Origin: Paraspadella gotoi
Lineage: Eukaryota; Chaetognatha
Assembly: GCA_051294375.1 (NCBI GenBank)
Contig: CM119265.1
Location: 5,689,696-5,753,695 of the forward strand
Direction of reading: 5' to 3'
DNA: 64,000 nucleotides
Positions 1 to 13,065 of the stretch are shown piece after piece. The notes beneath the pieces were generated by a model. It searched no databases. It was given only the letters and a program-made list of their open reading frames with translations, and was not told the origin of the DNA. Every line of letters starts with the position of its first letter. Position 1 is the stretch's first letter. The position numbers and the translations under genes were made by a program.

Positions 1-982
1 AAAAAATCAACATCCCCCAGCGATCGCATAAAAACGGATTTTAAAAATAAAGCGCGCTAATTGATCTCATAAATTCCGAGCATGACCAGGCAACTCCACG
101 GTCGCGATTTGATAAAGGATTAAAGGTGGAGGAGAGTGTGACCGTATTACGTACGTTTGGACGTGAAGCGGTTAATAAGTTAATATAAAAATGTTTTTAT
201 GCTCTTTTTTATCTTGACTGTCGGGATCGATAATTGACTTATTGTCATATTATTTCGAGTTTTGAGTTTTTCTTGTTATAATTTACAATCCCGATCGCGT
301 GATTCGAGTTTGAAGTTAGAAGAAAAAAAGTGTCACAGGTATGTAACTGATTCTGGGGCGATATCCAAGTTGAATAATTTTACGACAGGAATTCGACAAG
401 AATTCCAGGATGTCGCAAGGCCGGTAATAGAATCTTGACTAAAAGAACTGTCAGTTGGACACTTTAACTTATTATTAAGTGGACTTGGTTATTTTTTACA
501 TTGATTTGCATTTTGATTTCGATTTCCGTTTGTCTGTTGGGTTGGGGGAGAGAGAGATAGAAAGAGAGTGCGCCTCGACGAAGATGCATGAAATTACGGC
601 GCTTGTTTTTCTTATCACCCAAAAAATGCGTCTGCAATTGCGCATTAAAGTCGCATTTGTTTTTCCTGGTAACGATATTCGGCAAAGGAATTGGAAAGTA
701 GGTCGTCGTTGTTGTTGTTGTTGTTGTGGGCGGCTTAAAACATTCAGGCCTCCGCTTTGGCGAGGGGTTTTGCTTTCGTCGGTAATGGGAGGGGAAAGTA
801 GATAAGTTTCTCGCTTACAAACAATAAATAAATATAAAACAATCATCAAAAACCAGTTGCTTGGGTCACGACTACACGATGGAATAACGTTCTTCGTCGA
901 TCTGAACATTTAATTTATGGCGTATATCTGTAAAAAAAAAATGTTAATAAATCCAAATAAACTGGAAGAACGCCCGACAAAC
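1..982. other. Non-coding stretch, no gene recognised
   Basis: Mixed-composition sequence with no frame of convincing composition. The open frames here overlap on both strands and end in low-complexity residues. A short (GTT)n run lies at about 708-727. Confidence 0.6.
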
Positions 983-1082
983 TTTTAACTTGCCACTTGA
1001 CATTTTAACTTGCCACTTGACATTTTAACTTGCCACTTGACATTTTAACTTGCCACTTGACATTTTAACTTGCCCCTTGACA
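983..1082. repeat. 20-bp tandem repeat, five copies
   Basis: The unit ttttaacttgccacttgaca is repeated head to tail five times. The first four copies are identical and the fifth has one A-to-C change. The 20-bp period is exact, with no spacers. It is a short minisatellite with no open frame through it. Confidence 0.97.
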
Positions 1083-3011
<1,929 letters not shown>

Positions 3012-3059
<48 letters not shown>

Positions 3060-3072
3060 CTCTCTCTCTCTC
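3012..3072. repeat. (CT)n microsatellite, imperfect
   Basis: CT dinucleotide tract with a few single-base interruptions. Confidence 0.95.
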
Positions 3073-3510
3073 TTACTCCGCGGTGCCAAAATGATTCCCG
3101 CGGTCGATTTTTTTTGTTGATCGGAAGCGTCAAGATTGGGGTGAAACATTTTTGGCGAGATGAGAAAACAGACGTTGGGTTCAATCTGGACAGACGCCAA
3201 GATGATAAAGTGAAAAGCAAAATGGGTTCATGAATATGAAGACAAATAGATAGAATTATAGCATGGCCGATACAAAATACTTTATCATCGGTCGACTTGC
3301 AAATTTTCGTTTCGAAACACAATATTGGTATATTCAAGCAGCAAAAATTTAAAACCTTCATTTTGCTCTCAAAACAAAGTTCGTTTTCCACCGAAAGTAA
3401 ACGAGCTCTAATTTTTCTTTCGAGTCTTACTTATCCTTAGATTTCTTGTCGCAATATCTCTCTCTCACTATTTATCAACGGGCCTTAATTTCGTCGCCCA
3501 CTGATTTCCA

Positions 3511-3644
<134 letters not shown>

Positions 3645-4056
3645 CGTCTTTCGTGGGTAATCAATCGGAAATAGTTTTCGCTACTTATTCACGCTCAACC
3701 AAAATCCCATTTACATAAAACCGCATAGGGTTTGGAAAAAAAAATGGCGAAGGAGAGAAGATGGATAATCTTTTAGTGATTAATAGGAATTTTAAAAAAA
3801 TGGGAATTCCATTTTTAGATGACCAAGTAAAGTTTTTGTCAGCATTTTTATTCCATTGCGAATTTCCACTACTCTTTCTTGCTTGTTTCAAATTTAATTG
3901 CTACATTTTCTAAGTTTTAATTTCATTAAATTCATTAAAATTTCATTTCATTAACAGATTTTTAACGGTGATAATCGATATTTTTCTCCTCAAAGACCAA
4001 AAAAAGTGCGACATCAGCGAATAGAAATCGAACGAAAAAAAAAAAAACAAAACAAA

Positions 4057-4122
4057 ATGGCCGAAGGAAGTTCGAGGCGCCATCTCTTCGTCTCCTCATT
4101 TCTTTGGGAATTGAAGAATTGA
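4057..4122 (+). other. Short upstream ORF with strong start context
   Basis: The ATG at 4057 sits in the context ACAAAATGGCC, with A at -3 and G at +4. It opens 21 codons and then TGA. It overlaps the 5' end of the Ig exon frame in a different phase. It could be a regulatory uORF, the real start displaced by a sequencing indel, or chance. The peptide (MAEGSSRRHLF...) matches no family I know. Confidence 0.3.
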
Positions 4123-4583
4123 AATTTCTCGGATTAAATCTCGACATACATCGCTGCGCTCTGGCTCTCTCTCTCCCCCGATCTTCTCATCGTACCGCCC
4201 CTCCCCTTCACGCGGCGAATCTAAAAAAAAAGATTGGGCTGCCTCTTCGGGGGGGCGGCGCGACGCCGTTCCTCTCGTCGCGACGCCGGCGACTCCCGAC
4301 GACGACGCCGTACGGATTCACGCTCGTGGCGGCGTTGTTTCTCTCCTCTCTCTTGGCGTCCTTCGTGGCGCTGGACCACCAGCAATCCGCCGTGCCGATC
4401 GGATCCACGGTGGCGTTCGAGTGCGCCGACGTGACGACGGCCGTTTGGATCAAGACTCACGCCGACGTCGCCAAGAATCGCATCTTGACCACCAACGGCG
4501 TCAACCCTTTCGACGCTAAAGTCGATCTCTACAAATACGGATTCCAACGAGACGGGAATAAATTCAAGCTCGTCATCAAGCAG
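4104..4583 (+). CDS. Ig-superfamily protein, exon 1 (leader and first half of Ig domain 1)
   Basis: This frame stays open for 160 codons. It carries a hydrophobic leader at codons 71-90 (GFTLVAALFLSSLLAS), a typical secretory signal or N-terminal anchor. The N-terminal half of an Ig domain follows: Cys at codon 107 in STVAFEC and Trp at 115 in AVWIK. The exon ends ...KLVIKQ at a GT donor (CAG|GTGAGA), phase 0. The next exon begins VQMQDAGNYMC, which completes the Ig strand E-F signature exactly. The frame has no ATG before the leader. The 4104 boundary is a TTG, so the true start must lie in an upstream exon or be hidden by an error, and the 5' limit is not fixed. Composition is GC-rich, unlike its surroundings. 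The protein is probably cell-surface or secreted. Subfamily and ligand are unknown. Confidence 0.8.
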
Positions 4584-5237
4584 GTGAGAGAGAGGGAAAA
4601 AGAGAAAGCGGGAATGTTTGGAGAAAGCTTGCTTTGCGTGGTTGTTTTTTTTTTTCATTTGCCCGGTCGCGAACCGATTTGCCAGGGAAATTAAGTACGA
4701 GCAAAAGGGTTCCGTTGGGATTGGATTCTGTTGGGCCCGGGGGTACGGGGTAATTCCCTTGAGAACAAATTCTGTGTGTGGGAAATCCCGTGAGGGGATA
4801 TGCTGTGACAAGGGAATGCCAATCCCATCGTGGAAAACAAAATTAGAATGAGGAGATTTGTAAGAGGGATTATAGTAGAGGTATCGAAAAATTGAATCCA
4901 CTATTTTTTTTTTTTTTTTTTTTGGCGGAAGAAATTTTAATTTTTAAAGGGCAAAGTTAAAGTTAGAAATTAAGTACCAACGTAACGATATAGAATTTAT
5001 TGCATGAACAAAACTTAACACAATACGACATACTAAAATTTTAATTTTTTCAAATAAAAAGCCTACAAGAAATAGAGATAAAATATAGAAAAATAGAAAT
5101 CGTAAAAAACATAATAGAATCAATAAAAAAAACTTTTAAAGTTCAACGGAATATCGTTAAAATATGGTAAGAGGAAAAAAGTTTATCGTTTCTCTTTTGC
5201 TCTCATTCTTTTAATTCTTATCGGGTTCTCTCCCAGT

Positions 5238-5239
<2 letters not shown>
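4584..5239. other. Start of apparent intron 1, no gene
   Basis: The sequence turns AT-rich directly after the donor. A poly-T run lies at about 4905-4924. No exon is recognised. Confidence 0.6.
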
Positions 5240-5275
<36 letters not shown>

Positions 5276-5573
5276 ATTTAAAGGCGCCTTAACAAGTTAC
5301 TTGTGGCACTGTGCCGTACGTCATGTCTCTCTCTCTCTCTCTCTCTCTCTCGTTTCACTTTATTTCTTTTCCTTTAATTCCTTGGGTAAGAAATTTTTTT
5401 TTGATTGGCTTCCAGCGGATTATATTCCAATACTTCGCTTTGTCGTGTCAATTTGCAGCGAAGCTTCGATTCCTTTGATATCCTCTCTCTCTCCTTCTCT
5501 CCTCCTCTCTTCTCTTCTCTCTCTCTCTCTTCTCTCTCCTCTTCTCTCTTCCTCTCTCTCTCTCTCTCTCTCC
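5240..5573. repeat. Cluster of CT-rich microsatellites
   Basis: There are CT tracts at about 5241-5273 and 5322-5351, and an interrupted CT/TCC tract at about 5483-5573. They are separated by ordinary AT-rich sequence. Confidence 0.9.
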
Positions 5574-5979
5574 TAATCCACCAGATCCCATAGACTGATG
5601 CGACCCTTTCATTCATCCTTCCATTTCCATTTCATCCCCGATTCAATTCCATTCGACTCTTCCATCTTCTTCTACTTCATTTGGCCCATTTCTTTTTTTT
5701 TTTCTCCCTTGGAACTTTTTCTATTAACTATTTTTAAGGTCATGTTTCGGCCATATTTTGCAAAAGCGCCTCATTTTAGCTTAAATTCAGAAATACTCCA
5801 GTCGCGTTAAAATTAAATTAGGTATGGAATGAAGGAACAGAAATGGAAAGATTTTGAAAAATAGCTTATTTTAATCCGGACATACAATCTCATTTAAAAA
5901 ATCTCCCCTCTACTTGGGTACATCACCCATTTACATCCCACCCACTACCACCACCCCAGCACCTCCTCCTCCATCCCGA

Positions 5980-6258
5980 NNNNNNNNNNNNNNNNNNNNN
6001 NNNNNNNNNNNNNNNNNNNNNNNNNNNNNNNNNNNNNNNNNNNNNNNNNNNNNNNNNNNNNNNNNNNNNNNNNNNNNNNNNNNNNNNNNNNNNNNNNNNN
6101 NNNNNNNNNNNNNNNNNNNNNNNNNNNNNNNNNNNNNNNNNNNNNNNNNNNNNNNNNNNNNNNNNNNNNNNNNNNNNNNNNNNNNNNNNNNNNNNNNNNN
6201 NNNNNNNNNNNNNNNNNNNNNNNNNNNNNNNNNNNNNNNNNNNNNNNNNNNNNNNNNN
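5980..6258. other. Assembly gap, 279 N
   Basis: Unsequenced. The right flank starts with a short T run. Confidence 0.99.
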
Positions 6259-6375
6259 TTTTTCCGCAACGCAAACATCCTGGGCTTGCCTGTTTCGCCG
6301 CCTTTGAACACGAGCCTTGGAGAATTTTCAATTCGTTTCTCTAATTAGTTTCGTTCTCCTCGTTTTTTCCATCCC

Positions 6376-6609
6376 NNNNNNNNNNNNNNNNNNNNNNNNN
6401 NNNNNNNNNNNNNNNNNNNNNNNNNNNNNNNNNNNNNNNNNNNNNNNNNNNNNNNNNNNNNNNNNNNNNNNNNNNNNNNNNNNNNNNNNNNNNNNNNNNN
6501 NNNNNNNNNNNNNNNNNNNNNNNNNNNNNNNNNNNNNNNNNNNNNNNNNNNNNNNNNNNNNNNNNNNNNNNNNNNNNNNNNNNNNNNNNNNNNNNNNNNN
6601 NNNNNNNNN
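6376..6609. other. Assembly gap, 234 N
   Basis: Unsequenced. The right flank is T-rich. Confidence 0.99.
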
Positions 6610-6926
6610 TTTTTTTTTTCTTCGTCTTTTCTTTCCTTCTTTCTCATCTTTTTTATCTTCTTTTTTTCCTAATTTTTTGTCCTCTTCAAACGCAAAATAG
6701 TTTTTGCTTTCTTCTCTAATTTTAAATTTCAAGACAAAAAAAAATCCGGAATTCTTTTTTTTTCTTTTCTCTTTTCTTTCTCTTTGAGAAGAGAAAAGAA
6801 GAAGAAAAACAGAAAACAAACTGAGAAAGGAAAATATGGAGGGAGTTTGAAACATAATAAATCATTTCTTTTCTACGTCGATTCATGAAAATGGATTTTT
6901 TTGACTAAAAAATGAAAAGCGGAGTA
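6610..6926. other. Non-coding stretch between gaps
   Basis: T/C-rich, then A/G-rich low-complexity sequence. Nothing recognised. Confidence 0.5.
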
Positions 6927-7127
6927 AAGAGAGAGAGAGAGAGAGAGAGNNNNNNNNNNNNNNNNNNNNNNNNNNNNNNNNNNNNNNNNNNNNNNNNNNN
7001 NNNNNNNNNNNNNNNNNNNNNNNNNNNNNNNNNNNNNNNNNNNNNNNNNNNNNNNNNNNNNNNNNNNNNNNNNNNNNNNNNNNNNNNNNNNNNNNNNNNN
7101 NNNNNNNNNNNNNNNNNNNNNNNNNNN

Positions 7128-7158
<31 letters not shown>
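6927..7158. repeat. (GA)n microsatellite containing a 178-N gap
   Basis: GA dinucleotides run up to both edges of the gap at 6950-7127. The gap is therefore most likely the inside of one long GA tract that could not be assembled. Confidence 0.9.
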
Positions 7159-7162
<4 letters not shown>

Positions 7163-7770
7163 TTAAAGTAAAAACGTCTGAACTCATCGAAAAAATAAAA
7201 ATTGGGTGCGAATTAAAAAGAAAAGCAAATGAATAGAGTATTGAAAAATCTAACTTTTTGTTTTAAACGGCATGGCAAGTTTTCTTTTCTCCATATTTTT
7301 TAAGAATATGTATTTAAAAAGATATTATTTTTACTGGCTCGCGAAAACGTAAATTTCAATTGCCAAGAGTTTTCATTCGCCATCGACATCGTCAGCGAAG
7401 CCACTTTCTTATATATTTCTTCTTCTCATCCCTCTTCCGTCGCTAATGATTAATACCGCATTTTTTCTCCCTTCATTTCTTCTTTCTACGCCAATTATTT
7501 TTTTCTCATTTTTATTATAGTAGAATCGATTCTCTTTTTTTTTATTTCTAGTTTCGTCTCTTCTCCGTCGACGTCTCTACGGTTGCCAACAGCTTTCACC
7601 CGTTTGTCTTTTGTTGGTTTGAGTTTTCTGTCGAAGCGGCTGAGTGAGGAAAAGGAAGAGAGAGAAGGAGATAACGACTTAATTATAACATAATTTAAAT
7701 AATAATTTGTTAATTGGTGATATTATCAAATTTCTTTTTTTTTTTTTTAGGTTTTTAATTTTTGATTATT
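7159..7770. other. AT-rich non-coding stretch
   Basis: No gene seen. AT-rich sequence with T runs. Confidence 0.55.
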
Positions 7771-8087
7771 ACTGTAGCGTCGTTTCCCTTTATCAATTCT
7801 GACAATCAAATTATTTTATTTAATTTAATTTCTTTTTCGCAGAATATCTCCTTTTCTTATCCCAAATGATATTACACACTTATCCCTGATTTACAAGTAT
7901 GAATAGGTTTTAACACTGTGGGTTTGGACGTTTTACGCCTCGGGAACGTTTTTATTTTTTCTGTGGAAGTTGAATGAATTTTAAATTTTGAAAATAAATA
8001 TTTAACGTTCTTTTAAAAGAAAAAATTACTACGCGCTTCCGCATGTGACTTTGTTTACCCTAGTTTTCGTATTCGTTCATTTGTGTG

Positions 8088-8126
<39 letters not shown>

Positions 8127-8127
8127 A
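7771..8127. repeat. Imperfect direct duplication, shorter copy
   Basis: It begins ACTGTAGCGTCGTTTCCC and includes a block with ACGCGCTTCCGCATGTGAC that leads into a CT tract. Both blocks recur in the same order at 8154-8936 with many one-base indels. This copy lacks about 430 bp found in the middle of the other. Confidence 0.75.
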
Positions 8128-8153
8128 CGAATCCGATATTACTTTAGAGAATG

Positions 8154-8936
8154 TATTACTGTAGCGGGTCGTTTCCCTTTATGGTCTAAATTACTGAATA
8201 CAAATTATTTATTTAAATTAATTTCTTTTCGAGAGATATCTCCTTCATTCATGCTCGGTAAGCGGGCCGGTCAATATAATTGATTATTTCTTTTTAAAAC
8301 ACAGACTATATCCTCGATGGGTTACATATTATGAAATATAGAGTTTTTATTAACATGTTGTGGCTAAAATTATTGAATTCAGTTTTCACTTCCCTGTTAC
8401 GACCCTCAAAAAGGGATTCGTTTTTATTTTTTTCTTGGAGCTTGAATAATGGAAAAACTGACGTCCTGAGCCGCGTTTATTTATTTTAACTTTATGCATA
8501 ATTGGGGGACGAGGCCGGATGATATATCTGAAACCGGCGTCCGTCGCGCAACCCGTCACCCCCGGTCCCAGCCCCAAACCCACCATGTTTTTCGGTTATA
8601 TATTTTTGGTTAATTTGTTTATTGGTTGTTTTTAACTTTCACTGTGTTAAACAAGAGGAGGGAAGAAGGGGAATAAGTGTTTTTTCTTGTTGTGTAATAC
8701 ATGTGATAAGAAAAAGATATCTCGGAAAAAGGAAAATGGAGTAATGAGATAATGGCCGAATGAAAGACTGCGAGAAATATTGGAGGAAGTTGAATGAATT
8801 TAAATTTTGAAAAAAAATATTAACGTTCTTTAAAAAGAAAAATTCACTGACGCGCTTCCGCATGTGACTTTGTTTACCTAGTTCGATATTCGTTCAGTTT
8901 GTCTGTGTTTGTTCTCTCTCTCTCTCTCTCTCTCTC
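8154..8936. repeat. Imperfect direct duplication, longer copy
   Basis: Second version of 7771-8127, with the same start and end blocks. It carries extra internal sequence at about 8230-8790, including CpG-richer sequence near 8500-8585. It ends in a CT tract from about 8913. Scattered single-base differences suggest uncorrected read sequence. Confidence 0.7.
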
Positions 8937-8944
8937 TCATCTCA

Positions 8945-8976
<32 letters not shown>

Positions 8977-9171
8977 TCTCTCTCTCATCCTCTCTCCCCC
9001 CCCCCTATTTCCTACTCCCTTTTCTTCATCGGGTTTTTTGTTTTCCCTCCTCAACATAAAATAGCAGAGGAGAGTTTTCTTTTGGTTTGCCTGAGAAGGA
9101 AAATCCAACAAACTATGTTTTTCAATCCCTGCTGAGACGAAATTGAATTTCAGCGGATTCCAACATCACTC

Positions 9172-9213
9172 TTTCTCTCTCTCTCCTCTCTCTCTCTCTT
9201 CTCTTCTCTCTCT

Positions 9214-9265
<52 letters not shown>
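9172..9265. repeat. CT-rich microsatellite at a gap edge
   Basis: Interrupted CT tract running directly into a 25-N gap. Sequence resumes with a short AC run. Confidence 0.9.
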
Positions 9266-9290
9266 NNNNNNNNNNNNNNNNNNNNNNNNN
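9266..9290. other. Assembly gap, exactly 25 N
   Basis: One of seven gaps of exactly this length, which implies a software placeholder and not a measured size. Confidence 0.99.
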
Positions 9291-9662
9291 ACACACACAA
9301 CCTTGAAAATTGTTCGGTTGAGTAGCAAAAAAATGGTCTTCCTTTTGGCTGGGAGCCGTTCCATATTATTTTTCTTATAAAAAAATCAAAATCATACTAT
9401 TTTCCTTGTTTTGCTATTTTTGCTATTTTCCTGATGTTTCGGCGTTTCTAAATCAAACATGAAATTCTGCTGAAAAATAGTCTGAACGGCGTAAAACAAT
9501 AAGAAACATTGCATCAAATCGCAGGTGTACAAATACTAGAACCAAAATGTCGTTAGCGGTTAAAACGCTCATATTATTAAAAAGGTAAACGAACTCCCGT
9601 TTTTACGAAATATTCATGCGGAAACACGAACGCGAAATTGAAAAATAAAATATTCAACAGAA
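9291..9662. other. AT-rich non-coding stretch
   Basis: No gene or repeat recognised. Confidence 0.5.
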
Positions 9663-9733
9663 TATCATCATCGTCTTTTGTCCCCGTCGTCGTTGTCGTC
9701 GTCGTCGTCGTCGTCGTCGTCGTTATCGTCATT
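9663..9733. repeat. (GTC)n trinucleotide repeat
   Basis: GTC/CGT triplets, nearly pure from about 9686. The same motif ends or interrupts the larger tandem units downstream. Confidence 0.9.
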
Positions 9734-11034
9734 CACGATCTAGAAAAACACCAAAGTCTTGATTGCAAAAAAAAATGAAAGTGGAACAACGTCGTTTCTG
9801 CAAGGAGATAAATTTTAATAAATAATCTATGACTTATTAAATCATTGTCCCGCGCTCCACGTTATTGGTTCAACAAGAGTCAACTGTCGCCCGGACTTTT
9901 ACAACGCCTTTAATCGAAACAAATATATGTATGTTAAACTAACAAATGATTCTTTAGTTTTTAACCTAAATAAGAAATGTAACCTGGTTTAAGGTTAATC
10001 GTTGAGAGAAACAGTTCATTCAAATCAGCAACATCAGAATAAAAATTTTTCACCTTCTTTTTTTTGTTTGTTTCTTTGTTTGTTTGTTTGTTTGTTTATT
10101 TATTTTTTGTTTGTTGGTTTTTTAGTGTGTGTGTGTGTGCGTGTGTGTTTTAGGTTTTTTTAGTTTTTTGTTTCTTTGTATTTTTTTTTTATCGGAAAAC
10201 GAACTTCTTTTTCGTGCAACGGTCTGTTGGCGTTTTCTTATCGACAGCTTTACCGCCTTCGTATTTACAGCCTTTGCTGACTTCACAGTCTTTCTCTTCG
10301 CAGTATGAATTTAAACTTTACAGCTTTTTCGGCTGAATCTTCAGGCTTCGCGCCCTCACAAAATCCCAAATGTCAGATATTTTTTTATGATGAAGTTCGA
10401 TTCTTACATTTTACATTAATTTGTGATAGTTTAAGATTTAAGTCCGTCAAATCTTACCAATAATTTCGTATGGTCAAATTAAATACCAGAAGTCTTTGTG
10501 AAGAATCTGGATTCTTGTTTCTTGCCCTGGAGTCTGGCCAATCCAGCGACCTACCATAAAACGGCTTCTTTTTTTTTTTTTGCCCTCGCCCTACTAAATC
10601 TTAAAGGTTTAGTTATTCTTCCTTCGTTCTCCGCAACGATCCTCGGTTTTTCCCTCTCTCGCTCTCCCTTCTCTTTTCTATTCACTCCGCCCTATATCGA
10701 GCCGTTCCGCCCTAACGGGTCACTTCCCGCCCTAAAAACCTCTTATTACTGCCCCTCCGCCTCCTCTCGCCCTTCTCCGCCTTTTTCTCGCCCCCACTTC
10801 GCCCTCGAACGCCCTCAGTCTTCTCAATTCCAAGACCCCGCTCGTAGTTTAGCGCCCACATAAATTAAGTCACGATTTCTGCATTTTTTTTTTTTCGCTC
10901 CCTTTCTTTCGAAGACATTCTATACTTTCCTTTATTTTTCCTTTGTTTTTTTTTCTTTCTTTCCCTCTTTTGTTGTTTCTTTCTTTATTATTTCTTTTTT
11001 TCTTTTTTATTTAACATTTGATCTTTATATCTAT

Positions 11035-11036
<2 letters not shown>

Positions 11037-11116
<80 letters not shown>
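11037..11116. repeat. (ATCT)n microsatellite
   Basis: Pure tetranucleotide run of about 80 bp. The matching positions in copies 2 and 3 (about 13030-13125 and 15868-15965) are interrupted by indels. Confidence 0.97.
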
Positions 11117-11117
<1 letters not shown>

Positions 11118-11372
11118 AACACATATATATCTTTATATTTTTTGTTCTCTCTCTCTCCCTCTCTTTCAGTTTCCCCAGTTTCCGCTCACGCTACCACTCT
11201 TATCGGCTTCGTGTAAATGCATCAAAAAAAAGTCTTCGCTCAGGATTTTTGTTTGATGCGCGTGCCACGTCGTGCAATGTTTTTGTTGCTCTTTTTTATT
11301 TTTTTGTTTCAATTCTCTTTTACTCTCGTCTCGATATTCGCCAAATCTCGCAAGCGATTCATGGAGATATGG

Positions 11373-11375
<3 letters not shown>

Positions 11376-11455
<80 letters not shown>

Positions 11456-11554
11456 AGGGAAAGAGACGAGACAGACAGCGAAACAGCTAGACAAAGAGAC
11501 AACAGCGAAGAGAGAGAGAGAGAGACGAGAGAGAGAGACGAGCAGAGAAGAGAG

Positions 11555-11609
<55 letters not shown>

Positions 11610-11610
11610 T
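11376..11610. repeat. GA-rich tract
   Basis: Two GA-rich segments (about 11376-11452 and 11509-11610) flank a short sequence containing ACAGACAGCGAAACAGCTAG. That spacer is conserved in the other two copies. Confidence 0.9.
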
Positions 11611-11787
11611 GAGAAAGAGTTGGTCTCTGGGGCGTCTCCTTTTTTCCATTCATCCTCGATATTTATTTTCCCCGATTTCCTTTTCTCTTCCTCCATTGAG
11701 CTTTTTTTTGGAATCGTCGTCGTCGCAGTTGTCACTATCATTACCGTCGTCGTCGTCGTCGTCGTCGTCAAAGAGAGAGATATTAAT

Positions 11788-13033
11788 CATTGTCCGCGCT
11801 CACGTTATTGTCAACAAGAGTCAACTGTCGCCGGACTTTTACAACGCCTTTAATCGAAACAAATATATGTATGTTAAACTAACAAAATGATTCTTTAAGT
11901 TTTTTAACCTAAAGATAAGAAATGTAACCTAGGTTTAAGGTTAATCGTTGAGAGAAACAGTTCATTCAAATCAGCAACATCAGAAATAAAAATTTTCACA
12001 CTTCTTTTTTTGTTTGTTTCTTTCGTTTGTTTTAGTTTGTTTGATATTATTTATTTTCTTGTTGTTGGTTTTTTAGTGTGTGTGTGTTGCTGCGTGTGTG
12101 TTTTTAGGTTTTTTTAGTTATTTGTTTCTCTTGTATATTTTTTTACGGAAAACGAACTTCTTTATTCGTGCAACGGAGTCGTGTTGGCGTTTTCTCTTAT
12201 CGACAGCTTTTAACCGCCTTTCGTATTTACCAGCCTTTTGCTGACCTTCACAGTCTTCTTTCGCAGTATTGAATTTAAAACTTTACAGACTTTTTTTCGG
12301 CTGATCTTCACGGCTTCGGCGCCTAGCAAAAATCCCAAAATGTCAGATATTTTTTTATGATGAAGTTCGGATTCTTACATTTTACATCTAATTTGTGATA
12401 GTTTAAGATGTTAAGTCGCTCCCAAATTTACCAATAATTTCGTATGGTCAAATTAAATACCAGAATTGCTTTGTGAAGAATCTCGCGATTCTTGTGTTTC
12501 TTTGCCCTGGAGTCTGGCCAATCCTGCGAGCCTACCATAAAACGGTTCTTTTTTTTTTTTTGCCCCTCGCCCTACTAAATCTTAAAGGTTTAGTTATTCT
12601 TCCTTCGTTCTCCGCACGATCCTCCGGTTTCTTCGCCTCTCTCGCTCTCCCTTCTCTTTCTATTCACTTCGCGCCCTATATCGAGCCGTTCGGCGCCCTA
12701 AAGGGTCGCACTTCCGACCCTAAAAAACTGCTTTATTACTGCCCCTCAGACCTCCATCCTCGCCCTTCTCCGCTTTTTCTCGCCCGCCACTCGCCGTCGA
12801 ACGCCCTCAGTCATTCTCAAGTCCAAAGACCCGCACTGTAGTTTAGCGCCCACATAAATTAAGTCATCAGGATTTCTGCATTTTTTATTATTTTCGCTCG
12901 CCTTTTCTTTTCGAAGACATTCTATAACTTCCTTATATTTTTCCTTTGTTTTTTTTCTTTCTTTCCTGCCTTATTGTTGTTTCTTCTTTATTATTTTCTT
13001 TTTTCTTTTTTTATTTAACATTTGATCTTATTT

Positions 13034-13065
<32 letters not shown>

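Larger units (their letters stand above)
9843..11787. repeat. Tandem unit, copy 1 (1.95 kb)
   Basis: First of three head-to-tail copies anchored on CATTGTCC followed by GCGCTC. Internal order: unique AT-rich part, GTTT/GT-rich part, a conserved block, a GCCCT-rich block (about 10560-10860), (ATCT)n, GA-rich tract, GTC triplets. It lacks about 0.84 kb present at the end of copies 2 and 3. The copies differ by scattered one-base indels. Confidence 0.85.
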
